Of a DNA stretch of 64,000 nucleotides, positions 17,789 through 27,805 are shown piece by piece. This DNA comes from Streptomyces sp. ISL-10 (GTDB taxonomy: Bacteria > Actinomycetota > Actinomycetes > Streptomycetales > Streptomycetaceae), in the NCBI RefSeq assembly GCF_018614575.1, contig NZ_JAGGOJ010000011.1, forward strand, positions 434,001-498,000. The letters run 5' to 3'. Position numbers and translations under genes: made by a program. The notes beneath the pieces are model-generated. The model saw only the letters and a list, made by a program, of their open reading frames with translations, searched no databases and was not told the DNA's origin. The stretch's first letter is position 1. Each line of letters opens with the position of its first letter.

Positions 17789-18328
17789 TCAGTGGTGGTA
17801 CTGGTGGACCACCGCGTGGCCCTTGCCGCGGCCGATCATCCACTTGTTCACGGGAGTGGTGATCAGGAAGGCGATCAGGAAGGCGAAGGCGAGCGCGCCC
17901 CAGAACAGCCCGTCCGCCAGATGGGCGTCCATCGCGCCGGGCACCATCAGCAGAACGCCGTTGTCGACGATCTCCATGACGGTGATGGACAGCGTGTCGG
18001 CGGCGAGTGCCACGCCGATCGCGGCCTTCAGGCCCACTCCGGCGCGCAGGACCGCCCACAGGGTGAGCGAGTAGCCGAAGAAGAAGGCCAGGGCGATGGC
18101 CAGCGCCATGGTCGGGGCGGTGCCCCAGCCCAGGGCCGTACCGATGATCATGCCGAGGACCTCGCCGATGGCGCAGCCGGTGAGGCAGTGCAGGGTCGCC
18201 TTGGCCGCCATCGACCAGCTGACCTTGCCGCCGCTGTGGGCTTGATGCCCGTGGGCGTGGACGTGGGCCGCGTGGTCGTGGCTCGTGTGGTCGTGCCCCG
18301 TGTGCTGTGTGTGCGCTTCGTGCTGCAT
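17789..18328 (-). CDS. DUF4396 membrane protein with His-rich N-terminus
   Basis: A 179-residue protein. Residues 2-36 contain a His-rich run ('HTQHTGHDHTSHDHAAHVHA') that should bind metal. Four to five hydrophobic segments follow (for example 'CLTGCAIGEVLGMIIGTAL', 'LAIALAFFFGYSLTLWAVL', 'GLFWGALAFAFLIAFLITTP'), the last with 'NKWMIGRGKGHA'. This matches DUF4396, of unknown function. The first hydrophobic segment holds a CxxxC-like pair ('HCLTGCAIGE'). A CsoR-type operator lies 52 bp upstream, so copper control and a role in copper handling are likely. ATG 18328 has a G-rich ribosome site. Confidence 0.8.
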   Translation of the reverse strand: MQHEAHTQHTGHDHTSHDHAAHVHAHGHQAHSGGKVSWSMAAKATLHCLTGCAIGEVLGMIIGTALGWGTAPTMALAIALAFFFGYSLTLWAVLRAGVGLKAAIGVALAADTLSITVMEIVDNGVLLMVPGAMDAHLADGLFWGALAFAFLIAFLITTPVNKWMIGRGKGHAVVHQYHH

Positions 18329-18379
18329 GGCGATGCCCCCAACGTCAGGTAGCGGTTCCTGCCGACAGCAGGAACCGTA

Positions 18380-18396
18380 TACCCCCATGGGGTATT
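18380..18396. promoter_or_regulatory. CsoR-like copper operator
   Basis: ATACCCCCATGGGGTAT is a near-perfect palindrome of the type ATACCCN(x)GGGTAT bound by CsoR-family copper repressors, including that of Streptomyces lividans. It lies 52 bp upstream of the DUF4396 start. Confidence 0.75.
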
Positions 18397-18413
18397 CCCT
18401 CAATGAGGGAAAC

Positions 18414-19298
18414 TCAGCGAAGTTTCTTCAGCAGCGCCACATCCGCCGTATGTCCCTCCTTGCCGCCCGGCGTCTCGATGATCAGCGGCACGCCTTCGGT
18501 CGCGGGATGGGACATGAGCTCGCGGAACGGCTCCTCGCCGATGTGTCCCGCGCCGATGTTCGCGTGACGGTCCTTGTGCGCCCCCACCACATCTTTCGAA
18601 TCATTGGCGTGGATCAGCTTCAGCCGCCCCGGCCCTACGGTCGCCACCAGCTCGTCCAGCGTCCGCGCCACGCCGTCCGGCGCGGCAAGATCGTGGCCCG
18701 CCGCGAAGATGTGACAGGTGTCCAGGCAGACGCCGAGCTTGGGGTGCGCGTCGAGCGCCTCGAAGTACGGCCCGAAGTCCCACGTCCGGTAGCAGAGCGA
18801 CGAGCCCTGGCCGGCCGTGGACTCCAGCAGCAGATATGGGTCGTCCTCGTGCGTCAGCTCGTCCAGCAGCGGCAGCATCCGCTCCCGCACCTGCGCCAGG
18901 GCCACCTCACGGCTGCGTCCTCCCCCGTGGCCTCCGGCACGGGAGGTGCCCCCAGTCGCCGAACCCGTGTGCACCACGACACCCCGGGCACCGATCCGAC
19001 GGGCCCGGCGCAGCGAGTGGCGCAGCGAGATCACCGACCGTTCGACGGTGGCCTCGGTGTGCGAGCCGAAGTTGATCAGATACGGGGCGTGCACCCATGC
19101 CGACATCCCGTCCGCGGCGCACTCCGCCCGGAACCTCTCGTCCTGTGCCGGGTTCCCGGCGGGTGTGGCCCAGCCCCGCGGATTGGCGACGAAGACCTGC
19201 ACGGCCTCGGCCTCCAGCTCCCGCGCGTAGGGCAGCCCGGTGGTGGCGAGGCCGCCGGCCACGGGGATGTGGCCGCCGACGGGGTTGCGCATCAGCAC
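18414..19298 (-). CDS. nfo: endonuclease IV (apurinic/apyrimidinic endonuclease)
   Basis: A 294-residue TIM-barrel zinc enzyme that cuts DNA at abasic sites. Family signatures are 'GGHIPVAGGL', 'VQVFVANPRGW', 'VVVHTGSA', 'LLLESTAGQG', 'LGVCLDTCHIFAAGHDL', 'IHANDSKD' and 'DRHANIGAGHIGEEPF', and between them they carry the three-zinc ligands. There is a short Gly/Arg-rich insertion around 'SRAGGHGGGRSRE'. GTG 19298 overlaps the TAG stop of the kinase gene as TAGTG, so the two are coupled; ATG 19292 is the alternative start. Confidence 0.92.
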   Translation of the reverse strand: MLMRNPVGGHIPVAGGLATTGLPYARELEAEAVQVFVANPRGWATPAGNPAQDERFRAECAADGMSAWVHAPYLINFGSHTEATVERSVISLRHSLRRARRIGARGVVVHTGSATGGTSRAGGHGGGRSREVALAQVRERMLPLLDELTHEDDPYLLLESTAGQGSSLCYRTWDFGPYFEALDAHPKLGVCLDTCHIFAAGHDLAAPDGVARTLDELVATVGPGRLKLIHANDSKDVVGAHKDRHANIGAGHIGEEPFRELMSHPATEGVPLIIETPGGKEGHTADVALLKKLR

Positions 19299-21232
19299 TA
19301 CAGTCCCTTGATCTTGATGGTGATCGTGCTGCCCTCCGCAGCTTCGTCGCCGCCCGCGACGGACTGGCTCTCGACCGTCTCGCCGAGGAACGGGAAGCTC
19401 TTCTCCACGTCCACCGCGAAGCCCGCCGCCTGGAGCTCCGCGGTGGCGTCGTCGACGTTGTCGCCCACCACATCGGGCACCTCGACCATCCGCGGCCCCT
19501 TGGACACCGTGAGCGTGACGGTGTCACCGGCGGCCAGCTTCGTGCCCTCGGGCGCCGACTGCCGGGCCACCGAGCCGGCCTCCTGCGGCGCGTTGATCCG
19601 CTGGGCGGCCACCTTCACCTTCAGGCCGGCCTCTTCGAGCTCGGCGGTCGCGTCCGCCACGGCATCACCGGTGACGTCCGGAACCTCGATCGGCGCGCCC
19701 TTGCTGACCACCAGCGAGACCGCGCTGTCGGGGCTGCGGCTGCTGCCCGGCTCGGGGTCGCTGCCGATCACCGCACCCTGCGCGACGCTCTCGTCGAACC
19801 GCCTCGTCACCACGCCCGGCGCCAGCCCCGCCTTGCGCAGCTTCCGCTCCGCCTCGGCGAGCGGCTTGCCGACGAGCTGGGGGACCTTCACGATCCGCGG
19901 GCCTCGCGAGACGATCAGCGTCACCGATCCGTTGCCGCGGATGCGCTCGCCCGTGGCGGGATCACTGTTGATCACCGATCCCCGGGGGACGGTCTCGCTG
20001 AAGTCGTGGCGGACCTTCCTGACGTCCAGACCGGCCTGGTCGAGCTGCCGGCGCGCGTCCTTCTCGGACTTGCCGATGACGGCCGGGACACGGGTGAACT
20101 GGCCCGAGTTGATGTACCACACGCCCGCCCCGACGCCGAGGACCGCGATGACCGCGAGCACCAGGGCGAGCACACCGCGGCGGGCGAGCGGGCCCCGCGC
20201 GGTCGCGCGCCGCTGCGGCGGCTGCGAGACGGGCGGCGGCATCGTCAGCCGTGCGGTGTGGTGGACCTCGGCCTCTTCGGCGGGCAGCGCGCGGGGGATC
20301 ACGTCCGTACGGTCGTCGTCGTCCGCGGCGGTGCTCACGGGGCCGGCCTCGGCCCGTGCCTGCGGGGGCATCGCGTCCAGCTGCTCGTCACCGAGCGCGG
20401 CACGTGCCTCGCGGGCCTGCGCCAGGAGGGCCACGGCGTCGTGCGGGCGGATGTCGGGATTGCGGGCGGTGGCGCTCGCCACGAGCTCGTCGAGCTCGAC
20501 GGCGAGTCCGGGCACCAGCGCGGAGGGGGCGGGGACGTCGTCGTTCAGATGCCGGTAGAGAACCTGGGCGGGGGTGTCGCCGGAATGCGGTTTCCCGCCG
20601 GTGAGCATCTCGTACAGCACGACACCGCACGCGTACACATCGGCGCGGGTATCGGCCGTGCCGTACTCGATCTGCTCGGGCGCGAGATACGAGACGGTGC
20701 CCAGCACGGTGCCGGAGGTGTTGGTGACCGAGCCGACCGCGCGCACGAGGCCGAAGTCGGCGACCTTGACCCGGCCGTCGTCCCCTATCAGCACGTTCTC
20801 CGGCTTCATGTCCCGGTGCACGAAACCCGCCCGGTGCGCGGCGCCGAGCGCGGCGAGCACGGGCTCCAGGATGTCGAGCGCGGCCCGCGGCCGGAGCGCG
20901 CCGCGCTCGCGCAGGACGTCACGCAGGGTGCACCCGGCGACGTACTCCATCGCCAGGTACACGTACGCGCCCTCGGCGCCCTGGTCGAAGACACCGACGA
21001 CATTGGGATGCGCCAGCCGGGCGACGGACTTGGCCTCGCGGATGAACCGCTCCACGAACGTCGCGTCGGCGGCGAGCCCCGGATGCATCACCTTCAGGGC
21101 GAGCACCCGGTCGAGCCGAGTGTCGACGGCCCGGTAGACCGTGGCCATGCCGCCGACGGCGATACGCGCGTCGACGCGATAGCGGCCGTCGAGCACCTGC
21201 CCGACGAGGGGGTCTTTGAGGGTCGTGTCCAC
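19298..21232 (-). CDS. Ser/Thr protein kinase with PASTA repeats (PknL/PknB type)
   Basis: A 644-residue one-pass membrane kinase. The kinase domain (residues 10-275) has 'IAVGGMATV', catalytic Lys K47, D141 in HRDMKPEN and DFG at 159-161. The cytoplasmic linker is followed by a membrane helix at about 352-373 and four extracellular PASTA domains that should sense muropeptides or lipid II. In mycobacteria the related kinase PknL sits next to the Rv2175c DNA-binding protein, and a Rv2175c-like gene lies 4.3 kb away here, which favours the PknL assignment. GTG 21232 is the start. It is coupled to nfo downstream. Confidence 0.93.
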   Translation of the reverse strand: MDTTLKDPLVGQVLDGRYRVDARIAVGGMATVYRAVDTRLDRVLALKVMHPGLAADATFVERFIREAKSVARLAHPNVVGVFDQGAEGAYVYLAMEYVAGCTLRDVLRERGALRPRAALDILEPVLAALGAAHRAGFVHRDMKPENVLIGDDGRVKVADFGLVRAVGSVTNTSGTVLGTVSYLAPEQIEYGTADTRADVYACGVVLYEMLTGGKPHSGDTPAQVLYRHLNDDVPAPSALVPGLAVELDELVASATARNPDIRPHDAVALLAQAREARAALGDEQLDAMPPQARAEAGPVSTAADDDDRTDVIPRALPAEEAEVHHTARLTMPPPVSQPPQRRATARGPLARRGVLALVLAVIAVLGVGAGVWYINSGQFTRVPAVIGKSEKDARRQLDQAGLDVRKVRHDFSETVPRGSVINSDPATGERIRGNGSVTLIVSRGPRIVKVPQLVGKPLAEAERKLRKAGLAPGVVTRRFDESVAQGAVIGSDPEPGSSRSPDSAVSLVVSKGAPIEVPDVTGDAVADATAELEEAGLKVKVAAQRINAPQEAGSVARQSAPEGTKLAAGDTVTLTVSKGPRMVEVPDVVGDNVDDATAELQAAGFAVDVEKSFPFLGETVESQSVAGGDEAAEGSTITIKIKGL

Positions 21233-21541
21233 GGGCCGATTCTACGAGCCACGGGGAGCCGGCTTTACGGGCCGGGGCTGGGCTGCAGCGGAGCTGTGAC
21301 AGGGGACGCGGGGACGCACCCCCCGGGGTCTCCGCCCCTGGAGCTGCCGGGGCCCTGCACCACGCCGTCGCCGCGCTCCGGGACGCCGGCGACGGCGGGC
21401 CCGCCCCGCGCCTTCCCATAAGCGGGGGCTCTGCGCCTTGCGGGCGTGGGGAAGCCCCACCGGGACCGGGCCCGGCCCTGCGCCCTGCGGGCGTGGGGAA
21501 ACAGGTACGGGGTCCGGGGCGGAGCCCAGTTTGGGGATGGA
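21233..21541. other. 309-bp gene-free interval with a short direct repeat
   Basis: No gene is visible. A near-identical 23-bp block (CTGCGCCTTGCGGGCGTGGG followed by GAA) occurs at about 21430 and again at about 21479. It is followed by 'GGGGTCCGGGGCGGAGCCC', a G/C block that recurs between streptomycete genes and also occurs at about 63232-63290 here. The kinase promoter must lie at the left edge of the interval. Confidence 0.6.
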
Positions 21542-22538
<997 letters not shown>

Positions 22539-22542
<4 letters not shown>

Positions 22543-23723
22543 GCGGGCTGCTCCTGTCGTACGGGTACGCGCGCGCCTGCGGGGGAGAACCGGCGAGGGC
22601 TGAACGGGCGGGCCTCATCGGGCAGTTCGCCCGTGGTGAGCGCGGCGGCGAGCACATCACCGGTCACCGGTGTGAGCAGTACCCCGTTGCGGTAGTGGCC
22701 GGTGGCCAGCAACAGCCCCGGCAGCTCGGTGAATCCGAGCATCGGCGCGTTGTCGGGGGAGCCGGGGCGCAGTCCGGCGCGCGTCTCGATGAGCGGCAGT
22801 TCCGTGATGCCGGGGAGCAGCTCGTGCGCGTCGCGCAGCAGTTCGTAGACGCCGCCGGCGGTGACGGTCGTGTCCCAGCCCTGTTCCTCGCTGGTCGCGC
22901 CGACCACCAGTTCGCCGTTCTCGCGCGGCACCAGGTACACATGGCTGCCGCGCACCACCGCCCGCACCGTGCGGGACAGGAACGGCGCGTACGGGCCCGG
23001 CACCGTCAGTCGCAGTACCTGGCCCTTCACCGGCCGCACCGGAGGCAGGACGTCGTCCGGGACCCCGCCGAGCCGGCCGCTCAGGCTGCCGCCCGCCAGC
23101 ACCACCTGGTCCGCGGCCACCTCGGTGCCGTCGGCCAGCACCGCACCGGCGGCGCGGTCGTGCACGACGAGCAGCCGCTCCGCCCAGGCGCGGCGGAAAT
23201 CGACACCGGCCCGCTCACAGGCGACGACCAGAGCGGCGGCCAGCCGCCGCGGATCGACCTGGTGGTCCCCGTCGACACGCAGGCCCCCGCGGACGCCCGG
23301 CGCGAGCAGGGGCTCGAGGCGGCGGCATTCGCGACCGGTCAGCCACTCGGACTCGAGGCCCGAACGGCGTTGCAGAGCATGCAGGTCCCGCAGGTGCGCG
23401 CGGTCGTCGGCGTCGAGGGCGACGGCGAGGGTGCCGCATGCGCGGTAGCCGACCTTCTGCCCGCTCGCCTCTTCCAGCTCGGCGGCGAACACCGGGTAGC
23501 GCCGGGCCGATTCGAGGTTGAGGCCGAGCAGCGTCTGCTCGCCGTAGTGGAGTTCGGTGACGGCGGCCAGCATGCCTGCCGCGACCCGCGCCGCTCCGCC
23601 GCCGGGCTCGGGATCGGCGACGGCGACGCGCAGTCCGCGCTGCGCGGTGCGCCAGGCCGTGACCATGCCGATGATTCCGCCCCCGACGACGAGGACGTCG
23701 GGTGCGTCTGGTGTACGAGACAT
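22539..23723 (-). CDS. thiO: glycine oxidase ThiO
   Basis: A 394-residue FAD enzyme that oxidises glycine to the imine used by ThiG. The dinucleotide fold is at the N-terminus ('VLVVGGGIIGMVTAWRTAQR'), and the DAO-type C-terminal half has 'RAGLRPGSPDNAPMLG' and 'ATGHYRNGVLLTP'. ATG 23723 lies a few bases downstream of the TPP riboswitch, which probably acts by hiding the ribosome site or start. First gene of the thiOSG operon. Confidence 0.94.
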
Positions 23724-23732
23724 GGGCGTCCA

Positions 23733-23828
23733 GCCCCTCCCTTCGCCGGCATGACCCGGATCAGGTTCGTACGGTCGGAGGCCGGCCAGCCTCCCTCTCA
23801 GCCCGGTGCGTCCGGGCTCCCGCGAGTG
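23733..23828 (-). promoter_or_regulatory. TPP riboswitch (THI element)
   Basis: On the minus strand the conserved blocks CTGAGAGGGAGGC and 'ACCTGATCCGGGTCATGCC' followed by 'GGCGAAGGGAGGGG' are in order and at normal spacing, ending about 10 nt before the thiO ATG. Binding of thiamine pyrophosphate should switch off thiOSG, most likely at translation initiation given the short distance. Confidence 0.95.
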
Positions 23829-23917
23829 CCTTACGGTGGCCACCCTAACCCCACGCCCAGGCGTGCAGTAAGGGAGCCGCCGTCCCCCCGGCGCAGGGGG
23901 CGCAGGAGGTGACCGAA

Positions 23918-24277
23918 GTGGCGAGATCGCTCGACGGGCTGGTGCTGGCGCCGGTCGCCGACCAGGCCCCGGGCCAGGTCGGTACCCGCACCCGGTTCCT
24001 GTACCACGAGGAGGACGGGCGGATCTGGGCCGAGTACGAAGGCGGTGACGTGGTCCGCGGCCACCTCGTGGGCACCCGCGAGGGAGATCGGCTGGACTTC
24101 CGCTACGTGCAGCTGAAGACGGACGGCGGGACCTCCTGCGGCCACTGCCGGTCCACCGTCGTCGAACTGCCCGACGGCCGGGTGCGGCTGGAGGAGACCT
24201 GGGAGTGGGAGTCGCAGGAGGGCAGCGGGACCAGTGTGGTCGAGCAGCTGCTCCCTGACGGTTCGTCAGGAGCTTAG
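23918..24277 (+). CDS. small protein of the family labelled 'n-acetylglutamate synthase'
   Basis: A 119-residue soluble protein, probably all beta. 'FLYHEEDGRIWAEYEGGDVV' and 'GTSVVEQLLPDG' match a widespread family of about 110 residues that databases often call n-acetylglutamate synthase, a name I regard as unsupported since no acetyltransferase motif is present. It has a CGHC tetrad in 'SCGHCRSTVVELPDG'. GTG 23918 is chosen over GTG 23909 because AGGAGG lies 8 nt upstream of it. It is divergent from thiO and just upstream of an FAD reductase. Function unknown. Confidence 0.75.
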   Translation: MARSLDGLVLAPVADQAPGQVGTRTRFLYHEEDGRIWAEYEGGDVVRGHLVGTREGDRLDFRYVQLKTDGGTSCGHCRSTVVELPDGRVRLEETWEWESQEGSGTSVVEQLLPDGSSGA

Positions 24278-24286
24278 GGTGGCCGG

Positions 24287-25525
24287 GTGAGCGAGCAGAC
24301 GCAGCACCAGGAGAGGGACGGGCGGCGGGTCGTCGTGGTCGGCGCCGGGATGGCCGGCGTGCAGACCGCGGTCGCCCTGCGCGAACAGGGCTTCACCGGA
24401 GCGGTCACCCTCATCGGCGCCGAACCGCACCAGCCGTACGACCGGCCGCCGCTGTCCAAGGCGATCCTCCTCGGCACGGCCGAGGGCTCGGCCTTCGACA
24501 TCGACTTCGACGCGCTGGACGTCGACCTGCGGCTCGGCTGCGAGGTGACCGGCGTACGCCCGGCGGCGCACGAGGTGGACACCGAGGCCGGCCCCGTTCC
24601 CTACGACGCGCTCGTCCTCGCCACCGGGGCCGAACCCGTCACCCTGCCCGGAACGACGGGCATCCCGGGCGTCCATCTGCTGCGCACGCTCGACGACGCG
24701 GACCGGCTGCGGCCCGTGCTCGCGCGGCAGCACGACATCGTGGTCGTCGGAGCGGGCTGGATCGGCGCGGAATTCGCGACCGCCGCGCGCGAGGCGGGCT
24801 GCGCGGTGACCGTCGTCGAGGCCGCCGACCGGCCGCTGGCCGGGTCCATGCCCGCCGAGGTCGCGGCGTCCATGGCCGACTGGTACGCCGAGGCGGGCGC
24901 CGAGCTGCTCACGGGCGCGCGCGTGGCCGCCGTCGAGCCGGGCGCGGTCGTGCTGGCGGGATCGGGGCGCAGGCTCGCGGCCGGCGCCGTCGTCGTCGGC
25001 ATCGGGGCCCGGCCCGCGACCGCCGCGCTCGCCGGCAGCGGCATCGAGCTCGGCCCGGACGGCGCCGTCGTCGCCGACCACCATCTGCGCACCTCCGCGC
25101 CCGATGTGTACGCCGTGGGGGACTGCGCCTCCTACCCCTCCGGCCGCTACGGCGAGCGGCTGCTCGTCCACCACTGGGACAACGCCCTCCAGGGGCCGCG
25201 CACGGTCGCCGCCAATGTCCTGGGCACCGGCCCCGAGCCGCAGGTGTACGACCCCGTGCCCTACTTCTGGTCCGAGCAGTTCGGCCGCTTCGTGCAGTAC
25301 GCGGGCCACCACCCGGCGGGCGACACGCTGGTGTGGCGGGGCGATCCGGCCACGGATCGGGCCTGGACGGTGCTGTGGCTGCGCGAGGGCGTGCTCGTCG
25401 CCCTGCTCGCCGTCGACCGGCCGCGTGACCTGGCCCAGGGCCGGCGGCTCGTGGCGGCCGGCGCACGCCTGGACGCCGACCGTGCCGCCGACCCGTCCGT
25501 CCCCCTGAAGGGCGCGACGGCGTAG
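24287..25525 (+). CDS. FAD-dependent ferredoxin reductase-like oxidoreductase
   Basis: A 412-residue pyridine nucleotide-disulphide family flavoprotein of the BphA4/RhdA type that moves electrons from NAD(P)H to a ferredoxin. It has an FAD-binding fold ('VVVVGAGMAGVQTAVALRE'), a second NAD(P) fold ('IVVVGAGWIGAEFATAAREA'), the FAD motif 'DVYAVGDCA', and a C-terminal reductase domain ('PYFWSEQFG'). No ferredoxin or oxygenase partner is next to it. TAGGGT lies 6 nt before the GTG 24287, which suggests a leaderless transcript. Confidence 0.9.
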   Translation: MSEQTQHQERDGRRVVVVGAGMAGVQTAVALREQGFTGAVTLIGAEPHQPYDRPPLSKAILLGTAEGSAFDIDFDALDVDLRLGCEVTGVRPAAHEVDTEAGPVPYDALVLATGAEPVTLPGTTGIPGVHLLRTLDDADRLRPVLARQHDIVVVGAGWIGAEFATAAREAGCAVTVVEAADRPLAGSMPAEVAASMADWYAEAGAELLTGARVAAVEPGAVVLAGSGRRLAAGAVVVGIGARPATAALAGSGIELGPDGAVVADHHLRTSAPDVYAVGDCASYPSGRYGERLLVHHWDNALQGPRTVAANVLGTGPEPQVYDPVPYFWSEQFGRFVQYAGHHPAGDTLVWRGDPATDRAWTVLWLREGVLVALLAVDRPRDLAQGRRLVAAGARLDADRAADPSVPLKGATA

Positions 25526-25569
25526 GCGTCGGCTACCGAGTGTCAGTCACAGATGGCAGGCTTGTTCCT

Positions 25570-25935
25570 GTGACCGAGATTGACGCAAAAATCGATGCTC
25601 TCGTCCCCGCCTGGCTCCACCTGCCCGACATCGCGGAAATGCTCGATGTCGAGGTGACGCGCGTGCGGCAGCTGGTCAAGGAGGGCCAGCTGATCGCCGT
25701 CCGCCGCGGTGAGAACAGGACGCTGCAGGTGCCTGCCGCCTTCATCGACGGCAACAAGGTGGTCAAGGGCCTCTCCGGGACCCTGACGCTCCTGCGGGAC
25801 GACGGCTTCACCGACGAAGAAATGCTGGAGTGGTTGTTCACTCCGGACCCGACCCTGCCGGGCACCCCGGCACAGGCGCTGAGCGAGAATCGCGGCACGG
25901 AGGTGAAGCGCCGGGCGCAGGCGCTCGCCGTCTGA
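25570..25935 (+). CDS. Rv2175c-family DNA-binding protein
   Basis: A 121-residue protein with an N-terminal winged helix-turn-helix ('[20 protein letters not shown]') and the C-terminal domain of the mycobacterial Rv2175c family. In mycobacteria this protein is a phosphorylation substrate of the kinase PknL, encoded next door; a PASTA kinase lies about 4.3 kb upstream here, so the link may be conserved. GTG 25570 is used because similarity begins there. No ribosome site is visible, and CAGGCT 7 nt upstream could be a -10 of a leaderless promoter. Confidence 0.85.
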   Translation: MTEIDAKIDALVPAWLHLPDIAEMLDVEVTRVRQLVKEGQLIAVRRGENRTLQVPAAFIDGNKVVKGLSGTLTLLRDDGFTDEEMLEWLFTPDPTLPGTPAQALSENRGTEVKRRAQALAV

Positions 25936-26038
25936 CATCCGTGCCCTGATCCATCGCAGCGCGTGGTGCGGGCGGGAGCCGCACGGCCCCGGCCCGCACC
26001 ACGCGGCGCCCATCACCCATCCCTCGGGGGGAAGCACC

Positions 26039-26689
26039 ATGTCCACGGCTCGCGAACAGCTCGGCGACGCCCGGCTCTATCTGTGCACCGACGCCCGGAA
26101 GAGCCAGGGTGACCTGGCAGAGTTCCTGGACGCGGCGCTCGCCGGCGGGGTCGACATCGTCCAGCTGCGCGACAAGGGCATGGAGGCCGGCGAGGAGCTG
26201 GACCACCTCCAGGTCTTCGCCGACGCCTGCCGGCGCCATGGCAAGCTCCTGGCCGTCAACGACCGGGCGGACGTGGCTCACGCCATCGGCTCGGACGTGC
26301 TGCACCTGGGCCAGGGCGACCTGCCCGTCCCGGCCGCGCGGGCCGTCCTCGGCGACGAGGTGCTCATCGGCCGCTCGACGCATGCCGAGGCCGAGGTGGA
26401 CGCGGCCGCCGCCGAGCCCGGCGTCGACTACTTCTGCACCGGCCCCTGCTGGCCCACCCCGACCAAGCCCGGCCGCTTCGCCCCGGGGCTGGGCCTGGTG
26501 CGCCATGCGGCCGCGCTCGCGAGCGACCGCCCCTGGTTCGCGATCGGCGGCATCGACGCGGCCAATCTGGACGAGGTGCTGGACGCGGGAGCCCGCAGGA
26601 TCGTCGTCGTACGGGCGATCACGGAGGCCGGTGATCCGGGCGCGGCCGCCGCCGATCTCGCGAAGCGGATCAGGGAGCGCAGCGCCTGA
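26039..26689 (+). CDS. thiE: thiamine phosphate synthase
   Basis: A 216-residue TIM-barrel enzyme joining the thiazole and pyrimidine halves of thiamine. Family motifs are 'VQLRDKGM', '[10 protein letters not shown]', '[10 protein letters not shown]', 'GRSTHA' and '[14 protein letters not shown]'. ATG 26039 is preceded by GGGGGGAAG. Unlike thiOSG, which lies 2.3 kb away on the other strand, no TPP riboswitch is visible in the 100 bp upstream. Confidence 0.94.
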   Translation: MSTAREQLGDARLYLCTDARKSQGDLAEFLDAALAGGVDIVQLRDKGMEAGEELDHLQVFADACRRHGKLLAVNDRADVAHAIGSDVLHLGQGDLPVPAARAVLGDEVLIGRSTHAEAEVDAAAAEPGVDYFCTGPCWPTPTKPGRFAPGLGLVRHAAALASDRPWFAIGGIDAANLDEVLDAGARRIVVVRAITEAGDPGAAAADLAKRIRERSA

Positions 26690-26836
26690 CCAGGCCCGCA
26701 GAGGCGCCGGCGCCGAGTGCGCCGGCCGCCCCCAGGTGTCTCACATGTGTCCAAGGCGTGGACAGGAGACAGGCAAAAGGCAACAAATTCCCCTGATCTG
26801 GTTGGGTGACCCGCCCGGCCTGGCTAACCTGCCCGT

Positions 26837-27754
26837 ATGGCCCTCGGCACTGCTTCCACCAGGACGGATCGCGCACGCACCGTGCGCGACATGCTCGCGA
26901 CAGGCGAGACGACGTATTCCTTCGAGTTCTTCTCGCCCAAGAGTGACAAGGGTGAGCGGAACCTCTGGAACGCGCTGCGCAGGGTCGAGGCCGTCGCGCC
27001 CGCTTTCGTCTCCGTCACCTACGGTGCCGGTGGCTCCACCCGTGCCGGCACCGTGAAGGCGACCCAGAAGATCGCCGCCGACTCCACGCTCACGCCGGTC
27101 GCCCACCTCACCGCCGTCGGCCACTCGATCGCCGAACTGCGCAATATGATCGGCCAGTTCGCCGACGCCGGCATCCGTAACATCCTCGCGCTGCGCGGCG
27201 ACCCGCCGGGCGACCCGATGGGCGAGTGGGTCAGGCACCCGGACGGCGTGGACTACGCCGCGGACCTGGTCAGGCTGATCAAGGAGTCCGGCGACTTCTG
27301 CGTCGGCGTTGCCGCCTTCCCCGAGATGCACCCCCGCTCCACCGACTGGGACTCGGACATCCGGCACTTCGCGGACAAGTGCCGGGCGGGCGCCGACTAC
27401 GCGATCACGCAGATGTTCTTCGAGCCCGAGAACTATTTCCGGCTCCGCGACCGCCTCCGGGCGGCAGGCTGTGAGACCCCGATCATCCCCGAGGTCATGC
27501 CCGTGACCAGCGTGAAGCAGCTGGAGAGGCTGCCTCAGCTGAGCACCGCGGTCTTCCCCGGCGAACTCCGTAACCGGATCCTCGCGGTCAAGGACGATCC
27601 GGCCGCTGTACGCTCCATTGGCATCGAGTTCGCGACGGAGTTCTGCGCGAGGCTGCTTGCCGAGGACGTTCCGGGACTGCACTTCATCACGCTCAACAAC
27701 TCCACTGCGACGCTCGAAATCCACGAGAATCTCGGACTGCACCAGCAGTCGTAA
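26837..27754 (+). CDS. metF: methylenetetrahydrofolate reductase
   Basis: A 305-residue FAD enzyme reducing 5,10-methylene-THF to 5-methyl-THF for methionine synthesis. Signatures are '[16 protein letters not shown]' (catalytic Glu), '[10 protein letters not shown]', '[10 protein letters not shown]' and '[15 protein letters not shown]'. TAACCT lies 6 nt before ATG 26837 and there is no ribosome site, so the transcript may be leaderless. The next gene follows after 51 bp. Confidence 0.95.
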   Translation: MALGTASTRTDRARTVRDMLATGETTYSFEFFSPKSDKGERNLWNALRRVEAVAPAFVSVTYGAGGSTRAGTVKATQKIAADSTLTPVAHLTAVGHSIAELRNMIGQFADAGIRNILALRGDPPGDPMGEWVRHPDGVDYAADLVRLIKESGDFCVGVAAFPEMHPRSTDWDSDIRHFADKCRAGADYAITQMFFEPENYFRLRDRLRAAGCETPIIPEVMPVTSVKQLERLPQLSTAVFPGELRNRILAVKDDPAAVRSIGIEFATEFCARLLAEDVPGLHFITLNNSTATLEIHENLGLHQQS

Positions 27755-27805
27755 CCGGCCGCACCCGCCAGTACCCTGGCCGTCGGCCGCAGGAGAGGGG
27801 CGGGC

